Source: Maylandia zebra (taxonomy: Eukaryota; Chordata; Actinopteri; Cichliformes; Cichlidae). Taken from it: a stretch of DNA of 64,000 nucleotides. Position numbers and translations under genes: made by a program. Below are positions 1 to 9,659 of this stretch, one piece after another. The DNA lies in contig NC_135172.1 in NCBI RefSeq assembly GCF_041146795.1, positions 44,053,123-44,117,122 of the forward strand. The letters are read 5' to 3'. The notes beneath the pieces are model-generated. The model was not told the DNA's origin and searched no databases. It saw only the letters and a program-made list of their open reading frames with translations. How positions within the stretch are numbered: the first letter of the stretch is position 1; each line of letters starts with the position of its first letter.

Positions 1-2048
1 TTGATCTTGTACAATTCTAAGTATTCCAGTATCCAGCTGTGGGGCATTGAGTCATAGGCCTTCTTATAATCAATCCAGGCAGTGCACAGGTTGGTCAGTC
101 TGGTCTTGCAGTCTTGGCTGACTGTTCTGTCTACCAGTAGCTGGTGTTTTGCGCCTCTGGTATTCTTGCCAATCCCTTTCTGTGCCCCACTCATGTATTG
201 ACCCATGTGCCTGTTCATCTTAGCCGATATGATGCCTGACAGGAGCTTCCATGTAGTACTGTAGTTATTGGTCGGTAGTTGGATGGGACCGGTCCCTTCT
301 AGGGGTCCTTGGGGATCAGGACCGTTCGACCTTCGGTTAGCCATTCCTGTCATGATCCTGGGTCCTTTCGACCCAGCATTTTGTGTTTTCTCTTCGTGAG
401 TTTGGTTCTGTTCTTCCTCTGGTTAGTGTTTACTCTGTTCTACCCGTGTGTTCCTGTATCTAGTCCGCGTTTCTTAGTTTGTGTCTTTTCATGTGCAAGT
501 TCCTGTTTTATTGTGTAGGTCTGCGTCTTATGTGAGTATTTTCAGTTTGCCTCCCTAGTCTCGTCATGTTAATCACTCCCGGCTGTGTTTCCCACCTGTG
601 TGTAATCTCCCTGTGTTTTCTGAGTGTATTTAAGTTGTGTTTTCTGTCTTAGTAGTGGCTGGTTTGTCTGTGTTGTTTCCCCTCGGTCTCCCTGCATCTC
701 TCCGTATGTATTTCTCCGGACCTCCCTGCATCTTCGTTTCTGGTTTGTCTTATTAGTTTACCCAGTTTAGGTTTCTAGTTTCATGTTTTGCCACCCTTGC
801 TGTTTGTATTGACCCACTATTATAAATAAAACACTCACCTGCACCAGAACTGCCGCCCTTTTGGTCCTTACTACAAATCCACACGGCTTGCCCCGCAAAC
901 CGTGACAATTCCGGGTGTCTCTAGTTAACTAGCAGCTGGTTCATTTGTGCTGCCAGACGCTCGTGGAGTGCAGTCAGCTTCTTCAGCCAGTAGGCGTGAA
1001 CCATGTCTGGCCCTGGTGCTGTCCAACTCTTCATACTGGAGACCCTTTCTTGGATATCTGCCACTGTGATGGTTACTGGACCCTGTTCAGGGAGGTCGTT
1101 ATGGTCTGCCCTCAGATCCACTAGCCACTGAGCATTGCCGTTATGGGTTGCGTCCTTCTCCCATATGCTCTTCCAGTATTGCTCCGTCTCCAGCCTTGGT
1201 GGTGCTGTTCTCTTATTATTGTTCCCTTGCCACTGAGAGTACACCTTTGCTGGTTCTGTGGAGAACAGCTGGTTTATTCTCCTGCCTTCTATCTCTCTGG
1301 TGTACCTCCTCAAGCGGCTGGCCAAGGCTGTGAGTCTTTGCTTGGCAGTTTCCAAGGCCTCAGGTATGGACAGCTTGCTGTATTTCTTATGCACCTTCTT
1401 TGCCGCACCTTTCTGCAACTCCGTTAGTTGGCTAACCTCCCTCCGTGCTACTTTGATCTTGCTCTCTAGCCTCTTTCTCCATGGAGGGTACTGCCCCTTG
1501 TGGCTGTTCAACTTGTAGCCAAGCATCTCACTGATCACTGCTGCCGTATTGTAGATCAGCTTGTTAGTGTCGGTAATCGTGGTTGTAGGTATCGTCCGTA
1601 GTGCTGCATTAACATCATCTAGCAGACCTTCTGAGGGTACTTCACGTAGTCTTGGTAACCGGCTACGGGGTATCCAGGTTTCAAGCTTGGCCATTATCCT
1701 ATTTTTCAGGTCAGTTCCTCTCGCACTCAACGATCCTTCTCCTATCGCACTTGGGGCTATGTACCCAATCTCGGGTGGGGGTGATGATATCTCCCCCCTG
1801 ACCTGGCGTCCTGACTCCTCCTTGCCGTAGCACTTGTGTTGTACCTCGTCAATCTCTAGCTGTGATAGCAGTCCCTTCTTTCGAATGTTGGAACACTGAG
1901 CTACTAGTTGTTTCGCCGTCATTGTGGATGTTGGGTATCGAAGAATCCATAGGTCCCTCATCCTATACATGTAGCCCCTTCCGCCAGGGTTACTTGCGTA
2001 GTAGCATTCCAACAACGCCCTGTTTTCGTCTCTTGCCCACCGATGCAT
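1..2048 (-). mobile_element. R4/Rex6-like non-LTR retrotransposon, copy 1, broken and running off the window
   Basis: This is a minus-strand LINE whose 5' coding part is at 921-2048 and whose reverse-transcriptase part continues from about 340 down to base 1. Positions 921-2048 hold an open stretch of 375 codons starting MHRWARDENRALLECYY. It carries a Lys/Arg-rich middle and the start of an RT-like region (SMKSWTAPGPDMVHAYW). From about 340 to 1 I can read RT pieces (GRTVLIPKD, NYRPITTV, then motif A IDYKKAYDSMPHSW), but with at least two in-frame stops and one frameshift, so the copy is dead. A solo LTR sits inside it at 348-907. The family call rests on similarity to the copy at 14826-16499, which shows YMDD, a CCHC finger and a restriction-like endonuclease C-terminus. 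The exact clade is an inference. Confidence 0.75.
348..907 (+). mobile_element. Solo LTR (560 bp) inside the R4-like LINE
   Basis: The segment begins TGTCATGATCC, ends CCGTGACA, and is bordered on both sides by the same five bases, ATTCC (343-347 and 908-912). TG...CA ends plus a 5-bp target-site duplication are the hallmark of an LTR-retroelement insertion. An AATAAA poly(A) signal lies near 825, close to the 3' end. No internal gag/pol region is present, so this is a solo LTR left after recombination. A second copy, in the opposite orientation, is at 13047-14722. Gypsy, BEL or ERV origin cannot be decided from the LTR alone. Confidence 0.75.
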
Positions 2049-2324
2049 TATCTTTAGAGAAAATCACTCAACCTTTTAGGTTTCTCTGTAACTCTGTAAC
2101 TGAGAGGTGGGGCCTCAGACCCGTATACATTTGCATTCATTATAGTGCTGACCAGTGACTGTAGGAACACAGTCATTGCTTTGGAGAGTAGAAAAGCGAT
2201 TTCCCCCTTTTTTGGTAAAAAAAAAAAATCCTGGAAATGACCTTAATGTGAGAAACAGAAATACATTTATTAATTAATAATCAATAAACAGCTTTGTTTA
2301 ACCAAAGTAATTTTACAAAAACTA

Positions 2325-2985
2325 TCCATCCATCCATCCATCCATCCATCCATCTTCATCCGCTTTATCCGAGGCCGGGTCGCAGGGGCAGCAGCCTAAG
2401 CAGAGAAGCCCAGACCGCCCTCTCCCCAGCCACCTCCTCCAGCTTATCCGGGGGAACACCAAGGCGTTCCCAGGCCAGCTGAGAGATATAATCTCTCCAG
2501 CGTGTCCTGGGTCTGCCCCGGAGCCTCCTCCCGGTGGGACATGCCTGGAACACCTCACCCAGGAGGCGCCCAGGAGGCATCCTTGTCAGATGCCTGAACC
2601 ACCTCAGCTGGCTCCTTTCGATGTGAAGGAGCAGCGGCTCTACTCTGAGCCCCTCCCGAATGGCCGAACTTCTCACCCTATCTCTAAGGGAGAGGCCAGC
2701 CACCCTTCAGAGGAAGCTCATTTCTGCCGCTTGTATCCGCGATCTCGTTCTTTTGGTCACTACCCACAGCTCGTGGCCATAGGTGAGGGTAGGGACATAG
2801 ATCGACCGGTAAATTGAGAGCTTCGCTTTTACACTCAGCTCCCTCTTCACCACGACGGACCGGTGCAGCGTCCGCATTACTGCAGCTGCAGCCCCAATCC
2901 GTCTGTCGATCTCCGGCTCCCTTCTCCCATCACTCGCGAACAAGACCCCGAGATACTTGAACTCCTCCACTTGGGGCAGGAACTT
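2325..2985 (-). mobile_element. RTE-clade (Rex3-like) LINE, 5'-truncated 3' end
   Basis: The minus strand encodes the C-terminal part of the RTE reverse-transcriptase protein: [20 protein letters not shown], then [19 protein letters not shown] sequence and [14 protein letters not shown]. It is followed almost at once by a (GATG)n tail, seen as (CATC)n at 2325-2352 on the plus strand. A very short 3' UTR ending in GATG repeats is known for Rex3/RTE elements of fish. The reading frame breaks at about 2705. The 5' end is cut at about 2985, where an L2-type repeat begins. Confidence 0.8.
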
Positions 2986-2989
2986 GTTA

Positions 2990-3360
2990 TGCTGCAATAG
3001 ACGTAGGCTGCCAGGTGATTCCCATGATGCACTGGGTGTTTCTTCTTCACTCATTATGTGTTAATAGACCTGTCTGCACTGAATCATACCTGTTATTAAT
3101 CTCTGTCTTCCTTCTCTCACCCTAACCAATCACAGCAGATGGCCCCGCCCCTCCCTGAGCCTGGTTCTGTCGGAGGTTTCTTCCTGTTAAAAGGGAGTTT
3201 TTCCTTCCCACTGTTGCCAAAGTGCTTGCTCATAGGGGGTCATATGATTGTTGGGTTTTTCTCTGTATCTGTTATTGTAGGGTCTACCTTACAGTATAAA
3301 GCGCCTTGAGGCGACTGTTGTTGTGATTTGGTGCTTTATAAATAAAATTGAATTGAATTG
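2990..3360 (+). mobile_element. L2/CR1-clade LINE 3' end with (ATTGA)n tail
   Basis: This non-coding 3' end ends TATAAATAAAATTGAATTGA. It is nearly the same as 6585-6975 and related to 16565-16995. The shared landmarks are the tract around GCGCCTTGAGGCGACTG and the ATTGA-type tail. The upstream part of the longer copies encodes the typical L2-clade C-terminus (RAFSFQAPLLWNQLP). Confidence 0.65.
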
Positions 3361-3437
3361 TATATTTGTGTTGTTTTCCAGTTGTTATGTGCCAGTGTGT
3401 AAGTGAATTACACATAATTCCTTGTGTTTGTCTCTAG

Positions 3438-3611
3438 GTTGTCAGGCTGTCTAATCACAGAGGAAGGCTGCACTTCCTTGTCCTCTACTCTGAGGTCCCA
3501 CCCCTCACACTTGAGAGAGCTAGACCTGAGCTACAATCATCCAGGAGATTCAGGAATTAAGCTTTTGTCTGCTGTACTGGAGGAGCCAAGCTGCCGACTG
3601 GACACTCTCAG
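3438..3611 (+). CDS. NLR gene (plus strand), LRR exon, 174 bp
   Basis: This is an internal exon of a fish NLR gene coding one leucine-rich repeat unit. It is preceded by TCTCTAG and followed by GTGTGACC, so both splice sites are good. The translation includes LSGCLITEEGCTSL and HLRELDLSYNHPGDSGIKLL, ending RLDTL. That is the ribonuclease-inhibitor type of LRR (LxxLDLSxNxLxDSG). The length, 174 bp (58 codons, entering and leaving in the same phase), matches the two LRR exons of the minus-strand NLR gene in this window. LRRs form the sensing horseshoe of NLR proteins. Further 5' exons (NACHT) of this gene are not in the window, and the flanking introns are filled with transposons, so it may be an intact gene extending left or a remnant. 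Confidence 0.75.
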
Positions 3612-3739
3612 GTGTGACCCACAGATGACATTCGTTCGTGCTAGACAGATAACCAGCTATAATATAGATGAAAATGAGCGTTGAACCCCCAGTTTGCTTC
3701 ATCTATAAATAGATTGGTCAACACAAAGGAGTATTTTAC

Positions 3740-4147
3740 ACAAAGATTTGCCAAAATCAGATGCGCTACATTACCCAGAGTATTCACTCGTCTACCTTCA
3801 CACACACACATAACAGCTTCAATTCTGTTGGAAAGGCTTCCCACAAGTGTGTTTGTGGGGATTTTTGACCATTTCTCTAGAAGTGCATTTGTTAAGTCAG
3901 ACACTAGTGTTGGCTCATAGTCTCTGCTCTAATTACTCCCAAAGATGTTCTTTCAGGTTGAGGTCAAGACTCTGTGCAGGCCACGTCTTTGTGGACCTTG
4001 GTTTGTGCTCTGGTATTCAGTCATGTAGGAACTGAAAGGAGCCATGCCCAAACTACCTCTGTGATCAGCCTTAGCCTAAAAAATTTAGTGAGGTTTAATC
4101 ACCAGAGAATGTGGCATAAAAAGAGGTGGAGCCAAAACTGTGCACTA
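3740..4147. mobile_element. Degenerate Tc1/mariner-like DNA transposon sequence
   Basis: This stretch, around GTTGGAAAGGCTTCCCACAA and GGTTGAGGTCAAGACTCTGT, resembles a common non-coding or antisense part of Tc1-like elements in fish. No open frame or clear ends are visible, so the call is from recollection of the family. It directly abuts the intact Tc1 element at 4150. Confidence 0.4.
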
Positions 4148-4149
4148 TA

Positions 4150-5532
4150 CAGGGAGTGCAGAATTATTAGGCAAGTTGTATTTTTGAGGAATAATTTTAT
4201 TATTGAACAACAACCATGTTCTCAATGAACCCAAAAAACTCATTAATATCAAAGCTGAATGTTTGTGGAAGTAGTTTTTAGTTTGTTTTTAGTTTTAGCT
4301 ATTTTAGGGGGATATCTGTGTGTGCAGGTGACTATTACTGTGCATAATTATTAGGCAACTTAACAAAAAACCAATATATACCCATTTCAATTATTTATTT
4401 TTACCAGTGACACCAATATAACATCTCCACATTCACAAATATACATTTCTGACATTCAAAAACAAAAACAAATCAGCGACCAATATAGCCACCTTTCTTT
4501 GCAAGGACACTCAAAAGCCTGCCATCCATGGATTCTGTCAGTGTTTTGATCTGTTCACCATCAACATTGCGTGCAGCAGCAACCACAGCCTCCCAGACAC
4601 TGTTCAGAGAGGTGTACTGTTTTCCCTCCTTGTAAATCTCACATTTGATGATGGACCACAGGTTCTCAATGGGGTTCAGATCAGGTGAACAAGGAGGCCA
4701 TGTCATTAGTTTTTCTTCTTTTATACCCTTTCTTGCAGCCACGCTGTGGAGTACTTGGACGCGTGTGATGGAGCATTGTCCTGCATGAAAATCATGTTTT
4801 TCTTGAAGGATGCAGACTTCTTCCTGTACCACTGCTTGAAGAAGGTGTCTTCCAGAAACTGGCAGTAGGACTGGGAGTTGAGCTTGACTCCATCCTCAAC
4901 CCGAAAAGGCCCCACAAGCTCATCTTTGATGATACCAGCCCAAACCAGTACTCCACCTCCACCTTGCTGGCGTCTGAGTGGGACTGGAGCTCTCTGCCCT
5001 TTACCAATCCAGCCACGGGCCCATCCATCTGGCCCATCAAGACTCACTCTCATTTCATCAGTCCATAAAACCTTAGAAAAACCAGTCTTGAGATATTTCT
5101 TGGCCCAGTCTTGACGTTTCAGCTTGTGTGTCTTGTTCAGTGGTGGTCGTCTTTCAGCCTTTCTTACCTTGGCCATGTCTCTGAGTATTGCACACCTTGT
5201 GCTTTTGGGCACTCCAGTGATGTTGCAGCTCTGAAATATGGCCAAACTGGTGGCAAGTGGCATCTTGGCAGCTGCACGCTTGACTTTTCTCAGTTCATGG
5301 GCAGTTATTTTGCGCCTTGGTTTTTCCACACGCTTCTTGCGACCCTGTTGACTATTTTCAATGAAACGCTTGATTGTTCGATGATCACGCTTCAGAAGCT
5401 TTGCAATTTTGAGACTGCTGCACCCCTCTGCAAGATATCTCACTATTTTTGACTTTTCTGAGCCTGTCAAGTCCTTCTTTTGACCCATTTTGCCAAAGGA
5501 AAGGACGTTGCCTAATAATTCTGCACTCCCTG
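4150..5532 (-). mobile_element. Tc1/mariner transposon with perfect terminal inverted repeats
   Basis: The ends are perfect inverted repeats of about 25 bp beginning CAGGGAGTGCAGAATTATTA, flanked on each side by the TA dinucleotide (4148-4149 and 5533-5534) that Tc1/mariner elements duplicate. A further copy of the ATAATTATTAGGCAA motif lies inside the left end near 4345, suggesting sub-terminal transposase-binding repeats. The transposase frame occupies 4473-5488 on the minus strand. The identical ends suggest a fairly recent insertion. Confidence 0.9.
4473..5488 (-). pseudogene. Tc1-like transposase, one frameshift
   Basis: This is a DDE transposase that would cut and paste the surrounding element. 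The first segment (5488 to about 4721) opens MGQKKDLTGSEKSKIVRYLA and has a helix-turn-helix (SSLKIAKLLKRDHRTIKRFI). A GRKKR basic patch follows, then the first catalytic Asp in VLWTDEMRVSLDG and the second in IFMQDNAPSHAS. The second segment (4832-4473) carries MTWPPCSPDLNPIENLW, with the third acidic residue, and ends KKGGYIGR. The two frames must be joined by a shift near 4725-4735, where reading frame 1 runs into a stop, so this copy cannot make full-length transposase. The spacing between the second Asp and the Glu looks like 37-38 residues rather than the classic 34, but the frameshift lies within that interval, so the count is uncertain. Confidence 0.85.
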
Positions 5533-5559
5533 TAGTCAGTGGTAAAAGTGTTTTCTACT

Positions 5560-6010
5560 AAATTAGTTAGTAACTGCTTTTTCATACTTCATCACCAGTA
5601 TTGAGACTAATGCATTATTAAGTAACGCGTTACAGTAACTACGTTATTATGTCAAAATCAGAAACGCGTTAATCGTTACTGGGATTTAGATAGGCTCGTT
5701 AGTTGTTACTTCGTGCGGTGGCAATCGCGGAGCTTCCACAGATTCAGTAACATTAGCAAGTGGTGGAGGCCAGCAGGTGGATGAGGTAAAGGGGAGGCAG
5801 GAGGAGGAGGAGTGATGGCAAAGCAGCTGGTTAAACGTATTGCACTCAGACATTCTCATAGAGGCTAATCTGTAAGTGCTTCTCAGCCTGCACCTGCTCA
5901 ACATTTGCATTCCCCACTCCATCATTTCCAGAAAAGGGAAGAGTGCTCGAAAGCCTCTCCTGAGTGCTGACGTGCTAAAGCTGTTATTTGACATTAAGAA
6001 AAAGACTGCA
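5560..6010. mobile_element. hAT-derived fragment
   Basis: The stretch begins with a TAACGCGTTACAGTAACTAC tract typical of some hAT ends. It then contains a segment near 5740-5830 (GCAAGTGGTGGAGGCCAGCA) that also occurs, in reverse, in the hAT element at 13341-14473. No complete element ends or target duplication were found. Confidence 0.5.
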
Positions 6011-6115
6011 TGTCCCCAAGTGTTGCCTGTGGGAGTGGAAACAGTAGCAATATTTTTTTTTTAGCTTCATGATGAGTTTTCTGAGTGTTTTTAATGATTT
6101 TGTTTCTTCATCCAG

Positions 6116-6162
6116 GCTGGAACATTGTGGAAAGCAGAGACTGAAACCCAGACTGAAGAAGT
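6116..6162 (+). CDS. NLR gene (plus strand), 47-bp linker exon between LRR and PRY-SPRY
   Basis: This tiny exon lies between CATCCAG and GTGAGTG. In frame with the LRR exon it reads R-LEHCGKQRLKPRLKK-(Y). It enters in phase 2 and leaves in phase 1. The matching exon in the minus-strand gene (19631-19585) is the same length with the related sequence [15 protein letters not shown]. That is strong evidence that both are real exons, since gene finders often miss exons this small. In fish NLRs this piece joins the LRR array to the B30.2 domain. The Cys in LEHCG replaces a Gly of the other copy. Confidence 0.75.
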
Positions 6163-6211
6163 GTGAGTGTTTGTTCACTTTGATCATACTGGAAAAAAAA
6201 ACTGTCAGTTC

Positions 6212-6320
6212 CTCCATCCATCTTCATCTTCTTCTTCTGCGGTGTGATTGCAGCGGTCAGCAGCCTAAGCAGAGGAGTCCAGACACCACTTTCTACCTCC
6301 TAATCAGGCCCCATCTTATC
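6212..6320 (-). mobile_element. Degenerate RTE LINE 3' end
   Basis: The segment starts with a decayed CATC run (TCCATCCATCTTCATC). It continues with GCAGCCTAAGCAGAGGAGTC, matching the 3' end of the other RTE copies (for example 2385-2410). No open frame survives. Confidence 0.55.
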
Positions 6321-6329
6321 TTAATGACC

Positions 6330-6975
6330 TTGTAGTACCATATCACCCTATTAGAGCACTTCGCTCTCGCTCTGCAGGCCTACTTGTTGTTCCTAGAGTA
6401 TTTAAAAGTAGAATGGGAGGCAGAGCCTTCAGTTTTCAGGCCCCTCTTCTGTGGAACCAGCTTCCAGTTTGGATTCAGGAGACAGACACTATCTCTACTT
6501 TCAAGATTAGGCTTCAAACTTTCCTTTTTGCTAAAGCATAGAGTTAGGGCTGGACCAGGTGACCCTGAATCCTCCCTTAGTGATGCTGCAATAGACGTAG
6601 GCTGCCGGGGATTCCCATGATGCACTGGGTGTTTCTTCTTCACTCACTATGTGTTAATAGACCTCTCTGCGCTGAATAATACCTGTTATTAATCTCTGTC
6701 TCTCTTCCACAGCATGTCTTTATCCTGTCTTCCTTCTCTCACCCTAACCAATCACAGCAGATGGCCCCGCCCCTCCCCAAGCCTGGTTCTGTCGGAGGTT
6801 TCTTCCTGTTAAAAGGGAGTTTTTCCTCCCCACTGTCATCAAAGTGCTTGCTCATAGGGGGTCATATGACTGTTGGGTTTTACTCTGTATCTATTATCGT
6901 AGGCTCTACTGTACAATATAAAGCGCCTTGAGGCGACTGCTGTTGTGATTTGGTGCTGTATAAAAAATTGAATTG
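6330..6975 (+). mobile_element. L2/CR1-clade LINE 3' end
   Basis: The 5' part translates with few interruptions as an L2-type C-terminus (GRAFSFQAPLLWNQLPVW, then TISTFKIRLQTFLFAKA). It is followed by the same 3' UTR as at 2990-3360 and an AATTGAATTGAA tail. It lies in the intron between the linker and PRY-SPRY exons of the plus-strand NLR gene. Confidence 0.7.
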
Positions 6976-7019
6976 AATCCAGTAGTAACACTTTGGATTC
7001 AGGAGGAACGATTTTAATC

Positions 7020-7300
7020 CTTTTTGTAGAACGCTGGACCAAATCTCTGTCCTCTGTGTTTAGGAGCCATTCAGTCCCTGTGCTACACACCCGAGCTTGG
7101 TGTGCATCACTGGAAATGAGTCGGACTCATTTTCACTGGGATTCTGTCCATTGACACCGATGCTGTTCATAATTTCCTGTTAACTGCACGGTCAGGTGGT
7201 GGCCCCCAGCTCAAACTGGAGTGGTTCACAGCTGAGTGTGAAGTGGCAAACATACAGATGAGCTGCTGCTCCAGGTTTCACTTGAAGTCTGCTCTACAAC
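7020..7300 (+). mobile_element. Strongly decayed RTE LINE fragment
   Basis: The pieces GGAAATGAGTCGGACTC, TGCTGTTCATAATTT and TCACAGCTGAGTGTGAAG line up in order with the RT region of the RTE copy at 20270-20510. Frames are lost. Confidence 0.5.
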
Positions 7301-7394
7301 CAAATTAATCCAAGTCTGTAGGTGTCCAACAAAACAAAACCACAAATTCAATTTCAATAAAACTTGAAGTTTACCTTAAATTAAATTAAACATT

Positions 7395-7445
7395 CATTGT
7401 CAGGTGAATGGTGGCACAGGAGGCTGTACCTGCGTGAGCTCTGCT
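7395..7445 (+). repeat. Short copy of an unclassified dispersed repeat
   Basis: The run GTCAGGTGAATGGTGGCACA with the following GGCTGTACCTG matches the core of the repeat at 57345-57395 in strn intron 1. See the entries at 57224, 60492 and 62720. Confidence 0.4.
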
Positions 7446-7865
7446 TCACCTTCATAACTCCAGCGGCTGAGCTGGAACCTTTTGTTTGTTGTTTTTTGAC
7501 AAACTCCTAAAATAAACAGATCTTTCATTGATCATTTATTTCAAGCACATGCGTACATATATACAAGATAGAGCATATATAAAGGAAGGAAAATATTGTC
7601 TTCTAGTACATCAGGTGCTCGAAAAGGAGTGGGAAAAGTAATACTCTACACATATTCATAGCTCAGTCATGTAGTTGTGCAGCTTCTTCCTGAGTGTATG
7701 TAATGTTTTATACCAGTGATAACTGTTCAAATCATATTAGACGTACACAGAAAACACCTCTTGTAGCTTAATGCTGTTCTCATCCCTGTACAGACTGAAA
7801 ACCATATCTTTATACATTGATTTAATGTATTATAGTGTAATGTATTGTACTGATTTTATTGCATC

Positions 7866-8222
7866 TTTTCCATTAGTACCTACGACTCAGTACTTTTGGT
7901 CGGCGGGGTTCCAAACGAGCCGAGCAGGTACTAAAATGTGAAATCATTAGACTCTGTGCCACTGATTGGCTGGTCAATAATGTCACTCAATGACTCATGA
8001 GAGCGTCTCGTTCACGGAAATAAAACCACAATATCTGAAACCTGACAACAAGGGAAATGGCCCCAAAAACAATGCTGTGATCAACGAGTCTGACGAAAGC
8101 CACAGCCTGAGCTTTGACGTCTACCTTTGTTGTAGCGTTCGTGTCGCAAAATAATTACGTCACGGGACGCGCAGACGCATCGCTATGACAACAAGCACTT
8201 ACACTGGGTTGTAATGGAAACC
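7866..8222. mobile_element. Possible DNA-transposon MITE (TIR TTTTCCATTA / TAATGGAAA)
   Basis: The segment starts TTTTCCATTAGTACCTACGA and ends GTTGTAATGGAAAC, so its ends are inverted. The interior is non-coding and contains a CpG-rich half. I did not find a convincing target duplication. Superfamily (hAT or Harbinger) is unresolved. Confidence 0.4.
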
Positions 8223-8299
8223 CATGTGTGTTTCGAAGGCAAAAAAAGAAGAACTTTATAATAAATTTGTTAGTTATCTTAGCTAAATTTTATTTCCAC

Positions 8300-8730
8300 A
8301 AATGCAAATACAGTAACCAAAAGCCTCATTTTAAACACTACTATAATGATAATCTTACATAAAAATTGATCGGTGGATCACTTAATAAAAAGGCTATAAA
8401 AACAATTACTATTTGCACTAATTACAAATTATTTGAATGAATGTAACTTTTTATGTTGCACCCCCTGGATATGTTAATTATGTTCCATACTGTATGCACT
8501 GTCTGTATACTGATGCTCAATAAAGTTTTTGGGAAAAAAGGGGAAAACAATTCATCGACTGTGCCTTTTAAATCAAAAGCTGGTGTGTCTTCAGGTAACT
8601 GTCAGTTTGACTGAAGATCCAAACGGATTCGCCGGTCAGGTTTTACCTGGTGAACAGTCTCTGCATAAAGCAGCAGGTGAAGCTACCAAGTGACAGATAA
8701 TAAACTACTGCTGTGTTTTTTCTCCATCAG
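8300..8730. other. NLR intron sequence, nothing recognised
   Basis: This is AT-rich intron between transposon debris and the PRY-SPRY exon. The stretch just upstream of 8731 ends in a pyrimidine tract and CATCAG, the acceptor of that exon. I see no open frame or repeat structure. Confidence 0.5.
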
Positions 8731-9260
8731 ATTTCTGTGAGCTCACACTGGACACAAACACGGTGAACAGGAATGTCGTGGTGTATTACAACACGGTGAT
8801 GAAAGGGCTGAGGTGGAAGCAACCATACCGTGATCATCCAGAGAGGTTTGACTGCTGTCAGCTGCTGTGCACAAATGGTCTAACTGGTCGCTGTTACTGG
8901 GAGGTCGAGTGGAGAAGAGGGGTTTATGTAGCAGTGAGTTACAAAGGAATCCGAAGGAGAGGAAAGGGTGCCGAATGCTGGTTTGGATGGAATAACCAGT
9001 CGTGGAGTATCTTCTGCTCTCCTGTTGATGGTTACTCTGTCTGGCACGACAGGAGAAGAACTGTGCTCTCCTCAGTCCCCTTCTCCTTCATCTTTAACAG
9101 AGTAGCAGTATACTTGGACTGGCCTGCAGGCACTCTGTCCTTCTACAAAGTAACCTCTGACTCACTGTTCCACCTCCACACCTTCACCACCACATTCACC
9201 GAGCCGGTGTATCCTGGATTTGGGTTCTGGCTTGCCGGTTCCACAGTGTCTCTGTGTTAA
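8731..9260 (+). CDS. NLR gene (plus strand), terminal PRY-SPRY (B30.2) exon
   Basis: This terminal exon follows the acceptor TCTCCATCAG. With one base carried over from the 47-bp linker exon it reads Y-FCELTLDTNTVNRNVVV, the start of a PRY motif. It continues with RDHPERFDCCQLLC, the SPRY hallmark [12 protein letters not shown], then [42 protein letters not shown], and PVYPGFGFW near the TAA stop. The B30.2 fold is a ligand-binding beta sandwich, present at the C-terminus of many fish NLRs and in TRIM proteins. The frame is intact for about 176 residues, so this exon looks functional. An AATAAA lies 6 bases after the stop (9267-9272). It is the 3' end of the gene with exons at 3438 and 6116. 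The FISNA-NACHT exon lies left of the window or has been lost. Confidence 0.85.
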
Positions 9261-9266
9261 CTGTGG

Positions 9267-9272
9267 AATAAA
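9267..9272 (+). promoter_or_regulatory. Poly(A) signal AATAAA of the plus-strand NLR gene
   Basis: A canonical AATAAA begins six bases after the PRY-SPRY stop codon. If used, the 3' UTR would be very short, about 30 nt. Confidence 0.5.
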
Positions 9273-9418
9273 ATCTCCTCGTTTCCCCAAACCGGAGATG
9301 TTTGACCTGTGGCTGCTGTATAGGCAGATTTCCATGAGCAGTTTGCACATGTTTGTATCACATGTGTTTTACATAGAGTGATATGAGCAGCCAAACAGGT
9401 ACACGCATGCCTTTAGAC

Positions 9419-9646
9419 CAGGGGTGGGCAATCTCAGTCCACGAGGGCCAGTGTCCCTGCAGGTTTTAGATGTGTCCTCGAACCAACACAGCTGATTTAA
9501 ATGGCTAAATTAGCTCCTCAACATGTCCTGAAGTTCTCCAGAGGCCTGGTAACGAACTAATCATGTGATTCAGGTGTGTTGACCCAGGGTGAGATCTAAA
9601 ACCTGCAGGGACACCGGCCCTCGTGGACTGAGATTGCCCACCCCTG
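9419..9646. mobile_element. hAT MITE, 228 bp, with 8-bp target duplication CTTTAGAC
   Basis: It starts CAGGGGTGGGCAATCTCAG and ends with the inverse (CTGAGATTGCCCACCCCTG). Long terminal inverted repeats cover about 32 bp each side. The same eight bases CTTTAGAC lie at 9411-9418 and 9647-9654. Eight-base duplications and CAGGGGTG ends are typical of hAT elements. Related copies are at 43460-43678 and 62345-62568. Confidence 0.9.
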
Positions 9647-9659
9647 CTTTAGACAGTGA

